Source: Crocinitomicaceae bacterium | GTDB lineage: Bacteria > Bacteroidota > Bacteroidia > Flavobacteriales_G > Salibacteraceae | Length of the DNA stretch: 64,000 bases | Direction: 5' to 3' | Assembly: GCA_002713215.1 (NCBI GenBank) | Contig: PAVO01000005.1 | Span: 208,777-272,776 of the forward strand | Part shown: one piece after another, positions 61,148-64,000 of the stretch | Layout: each line of letters opens with the position of its first letter | Position numbering within the stretch: position 1 is the first letter of the stretch | Translations under genes and position numbers: made by a program | The notes under the pieces: model-generated | What the model was told of the DNA's origin: nothing | Databases searched by the model: none | The model's input: only the letters and a program-made list of their open reading frames with translations

Positions 61148-64000
61148 ATGAAACATACTTCTATTCTTTTAGCGATTGTATTAATTTTTTCTATTTGTTC
61201 AACTGCTACTGCTTCTCATATGGCCGGTGGGTCAATAAAATATACCTACGCTGGGCCGGGAACTACACCCGGTACACACAAGTATGAAATAAGAGTAGGT
61301 ATTTATCGTTGGTGTGCTGGTGCAAATATTACAGGAACAACCCAAACCATAACAGCCAAGTGTACAGCGACCGGAGCAACTCAAACATTCAATATTCCTG
61401 TCTTTCATTACGTTGCCAAACCTGGCGAAAGACCTGCTAATAATGGAAAACGTGATGTTTCTGATATCTGTCGCCAAAAATCAAGTAGATGCATTGGGAG
61501 CACTGGAGTTTCGGGTTATGAAGAGTTAATTTTTAAAGGAAATATTACACTTGCAGCCTGTAATAATTGGGAAATCACAACTATGACCGTCTGTTGTCGC
61601 AACCCATTACAAAACTTTAATGCGAACAGCTCAATTCAATTAAAAACAATTTTTGACACCAAAACATTCCCGAAAAATAGTGCTCCAAAATTTGTAGATG
61701 AAGTTAAACCAATGCCCTCCGTTTGTCTTGGCCAACAAGTAAACTATGGAATTGGTACGGCAGATCCCGATGGTGATAGCTTGCGCTTTGAACTCACCTG
61801 CCCCGATAACAATGGCTCCCCGGATACTGCAAAGAATGGGTTTAGCTGTTTACAACCAATAACAGGATTAAAGCTTGATTCGGCTACTGGCCTTATTACT
61901 TTCAAACATTCAGGATCAACAGGAGTTTACGCCGTCTCCTTTTGGGTCAAAGAATACGAGCCCTGTACGGGTCAGTTAAAGGGTCAAACAAGACGTGAAA
62001 TTCAATTCAACATAACAGCTTGTTCAAACAGTGTACCCCGGGATATCTCCGGTATTTCTAATCTAAAGGGTAATGCGACTAAAACAGGTAATTACTCAAT
62101 TACCGTGTGCCAGGGTGAAAAAATTTCCTGGGAAGACACGATTCACGATCCTAATGTAACTGATACGCTTATTTTCCAATCAAACATGTCCGATATTATT
62201 CCCAGAGCTACTATGACCAAAACCTTCCTCTCCAGAAATAAATGTGTGTTGAAGTTTGAATGGACTGCAGTTATTGGGAAACACCCAGTAAAGAATTTTT
62301 TCGTCAGTTATGATGACGATCGATGTGATTTCCCAGGTAATGGACTATCCGGATTCACGATCGAAGTAAGAAACTCAACTAATGCCGGGCCAGACCATCG
62401 AATTGTTTGTATTGGAGATAGTGTGAAACTAAGCGGTGTTGGAGGAAGGCTCTATACCTGGCGAAGTATTTCCGGGGACGCCCTGGTGCCAGGAATTAAT
62501 TGGTTTCCTGACACCACCACTAACGACACCAACAAAACGGGCATTTTTATTCCTATAAATGCTACTAAAATTGAACTTAAATCAGATTTGAAAGTACATT
62601 GTGCGACCGCATTCGCATGTGGAAAACTAGATACCGTCTTGATTACACCGGTTGACAGTTTTAGCTTAAGTACCACACCTAACCAGTTTTTATGTAACCC
62701 AGCTAATGGTCAATTGAATGTAACGGCCTCCAAACCTTTGATGACTTATTCCTACAAATGGGATAACGGACAATTACTCAACAATGACTCCTTAAAGAAT
62801 CCAACTTTTTCTAATGTTTTGTACCCTACACGATTTAATGTAACCGTAACTGGTAATTCTGGCTGTATTAGAGAGTCACATGTCGACGTAAATGTGACCG
62901 ACCCTTTTCCAAAGAACATGAAGGTTATGGCATCGGATACACTGGTATGTATTTCCAAACAAATTAAATTGTGGGTAGATCATGGGGCTGTTGATTACGA
63001 AAATTGTGCGGTTCCCAAATACAAATGCCAGGGTACTTTTAAAGATTATACCCTGGGAATTGGTACTGACTCTAACCAAAGTCGAAACTATACTTTACCA
63101 ATGAGCTATGGCAGCTATGCATACAGCCAAAAATCACAATATTTATATACTGCTTCAGAATTGAAAGCCATGGGGATGAAACCTGGCCCGATCAATTCAA
63201 TCGCCTGGGAAATTAAAAGTCTTTATAACAGTACTGCGGCCCCTTTCAATAAATTTAGTATTAAAGTGAGTTGTTCTCAACTTAAAGACCTTCCAGCTTC
63301 AGGTTTTGTGACTGGTTTGGTCGAGGTGTTTAAACCAAAGACAGTGCTACCCCGCACAGGTTGGAATACCCATCAGTTTGACCATGAGTACTCATGGGAT
63401 GGCACAAGTAACCTGGTGGTTGAAGTGTGTTGGGACAACATAACCACCAGGTTAAATGGACAACATGTTCAAACGTACGATAAAAAAAGTTACAAGGCTT
63501 CCAATACCTACTATCAACAATATACCTGGAACAGTTCCGCTCGTGCTATTGCATCATTAAGTCCCGGATTTCCATCTTCATTTTTACCACGAACACGATT
63601 TAATGCTTGTAATGGAATTCGAAGTGGGCTCTATAAATACAGTTGGGAACCCAAATCAAACGGTGGGTTTATTGGTGCTACCAACAAAGATTCTGCAACT
63701 GCTAATGTTAACCTGGGTACTGCAAAAATATATACCGTTTATATTGAGGACTCAACTTATGGGGTTTGCCGCGATACCCTTTCGGTTAAGGTCAATGTGA
63801 TTTCTGCATACAACACAAAACCGAATGACCCAGGTAAGATTTGCTTCAGAGGAGACACAATACAATTAACATCCAAAACTCCTTGGAACATAGCCACTCC
63901 TGGAGGTCAATGGACTGGGATAGGCATTGTAAATAGCAAACTTGGACTTTGGGATCCCATACGATCAGGTGTGGGCAAACATTGGGCTAAATACTCGGTC
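61148..64000 (+). CDS. Giant surface protein 2, partial
   Basis: The frame opens at 61148 with a signal peptide (LLAIVLIFSICSTATA-like) and runs past the window end, so 951 codons are visible and there is no stop. It begins SHMAGGSIKYTYAG...YEIRVGIYRWC and shares the order of modules with protein 1: a Cys-rich N-terminal domain, RNPLQNFNANSS, DPDGDSL, Ig-like repeats, and the inserted beta-sandwich (YSQKSQYLYTASELKAMGMKPGPINSIAWEI). The two are tandem paralogs. A T9SS signal is expected beyond the window. Confidence 0.85.
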   Translation, partial: MKHTSILLAIVLIFSICSTATASHMAGGSIKYTYAGPGTTPGTHKYEIRVGIYRWCAGANITGTTQTITAKCTATGATQTFNIPVFHYVAKPGERPANNGKRDVSDICRQKSSRCIGSTGVSGYEELIFKGNITLAACNNWEITTMTVCCRNPLQNFNANSSIQLKTIFDTKTFPKNSAPKFVDEVKPMPSVCLGQQVNYGIGTADPDGDSLRFELTCPDNNGSPDTAKNGFSCLQPITGLKLDSATGLITFKHSGSTGVYAVSFWVKEYEPCTGQLKGQTRREIQFNITACSNSVPRDISGISNLKGNATKTGNYSITVCQGEKISWEDTIHDPNVTDTLIFQSNMSDIIPRATMTKTFLSRNKCVLKFEWTAVIGKHPVKNFFVSYDDDRCDFPGNGLSGFTIEVRNSTNAGPDHRIVCIGDSVKLSGVGGRLYTWRSISGDALVPGINWFPDTTTNDTNKTGIFIPINATKIELKSDLKVHCATAFACGKLDTVLITPVDSFSLSTTPNQFLCNPANGQLNVTASKPLMTYSYKWDNGQLLNNDSLKNPTFSNVLYPTRFNVTVTGNSGCIRESHVDVNVTDPFPKNMKVMASDTLVCISKQIKLWVDHGAVDYENCAVPKYKCQGTFKDYTLGIGTDSNQSRNYTLPMSYGSYAYSQKSQYLYTASELKAMGMKPGPINSIAWEIKSLYNSTAAPFNKFSIKVSCSQLKDLPASGFVTGLVEVFKPKTVLPRTGWNTHQFDHEYSWDGTSNLVVEVCWDNITTRLNGQHVQTYDKKSYKASNTYYQQYTWNSSARAIASLSPGFPSSFLPRTRFNACNGIRSGLYKYSWEPKSNGGFIGATNKDSATANVNLGTAKIYTVYIEDSTYGVCRDTLSVKVNVISAYNTKPNDPGKICFRGDTIQLTSKTPWNIATPGGQWTGIGIVNSKLGLWDPIRSGVGKHWAKYSV

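Noticed and set aside
1..64000. CRISPR arrays
   Set aside because: No regularly spaced identical repeats of 25-40 bp; the repeats in the island are long, few and far apart.

Overview
The window comes from a Bacteroidota chromosome, probably Flavobacteriales. Several proteins end in type IX secretion (T9SS) type A sorting domains (YPNP...G.Y.L). Promoters with a TAnnTTTG -7 element lie in front of many genes. There are large SHxxGGxIxY surface proteins, a CusA-TolC fusion pump, DUF6660 and a Bacteroidota-style M23 peptidase. No closer assignment is justified from sequence alone.

Layout. (1) 1-5 kb: end of an outer-membrane-like gene, then a metallophosphoesterase and a choloylglycine-hydrolase-like enzyme followed by a DUF4157 (eCIS-associated) protein. 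The first two transcription units share a palindromic upstream motif. (2) 5-24.3 kb: housekeeping backbone with a metal permease, a CarboxypepD_reg protein, clpC, gyrA, TPR and LysM proteins, a transglutaminase/DUF350 membrane cluster, small enzymes and four T9SS cargo proteins. (3) 24.4-49.6 kb: an accessory island made of three back-to-back units. Each unit starts with a noncoding leader and then carries cargo genes. Unit 1 carries thiol-redox, YceI/DoxX, MarR-dioxygenase, CotH and TetR genes. Unit 2 carries a complete metal-efflux set (CDF, methyltransferase, His-rich adaptor, RND-TolC fusion, DUF6660). Unit 3 carries an XRE regulator, a secreted protein and two adjacent proteins with HEPN-type RxxxxH motifs. 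(4) 49.6-64 kb: backbone again, with an M23 peptidase, MFS transporter, DUF3108, alr-tdk, an acidic protein, rsmI and two tandem giant surface proteins, the last cut by the window end.

The most unusual feature is the architecture of the island. All unit boundaries (24434, 35603, 44400, 49600) carry a same-orientation sequence that looks like a XerC/XerD dif site: one arm TTGTCCTATAA, the other TTATGTTAA-like. Each leader contains two further dif-like sites in the opposite orientation, and in all three copies these bound a module of exactly 207 bp. This resembles the Xer-site (pdif) modules of Acinetobacter plasmids, or an integron-like cassette array, but it is chromosomal and Bacteroidota-borne, with no recombinase gene in the window. 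Function is inferred, not shown.

The window holds no rRNA, tRNA, CRISPR array or recognisable transposase that I can support.
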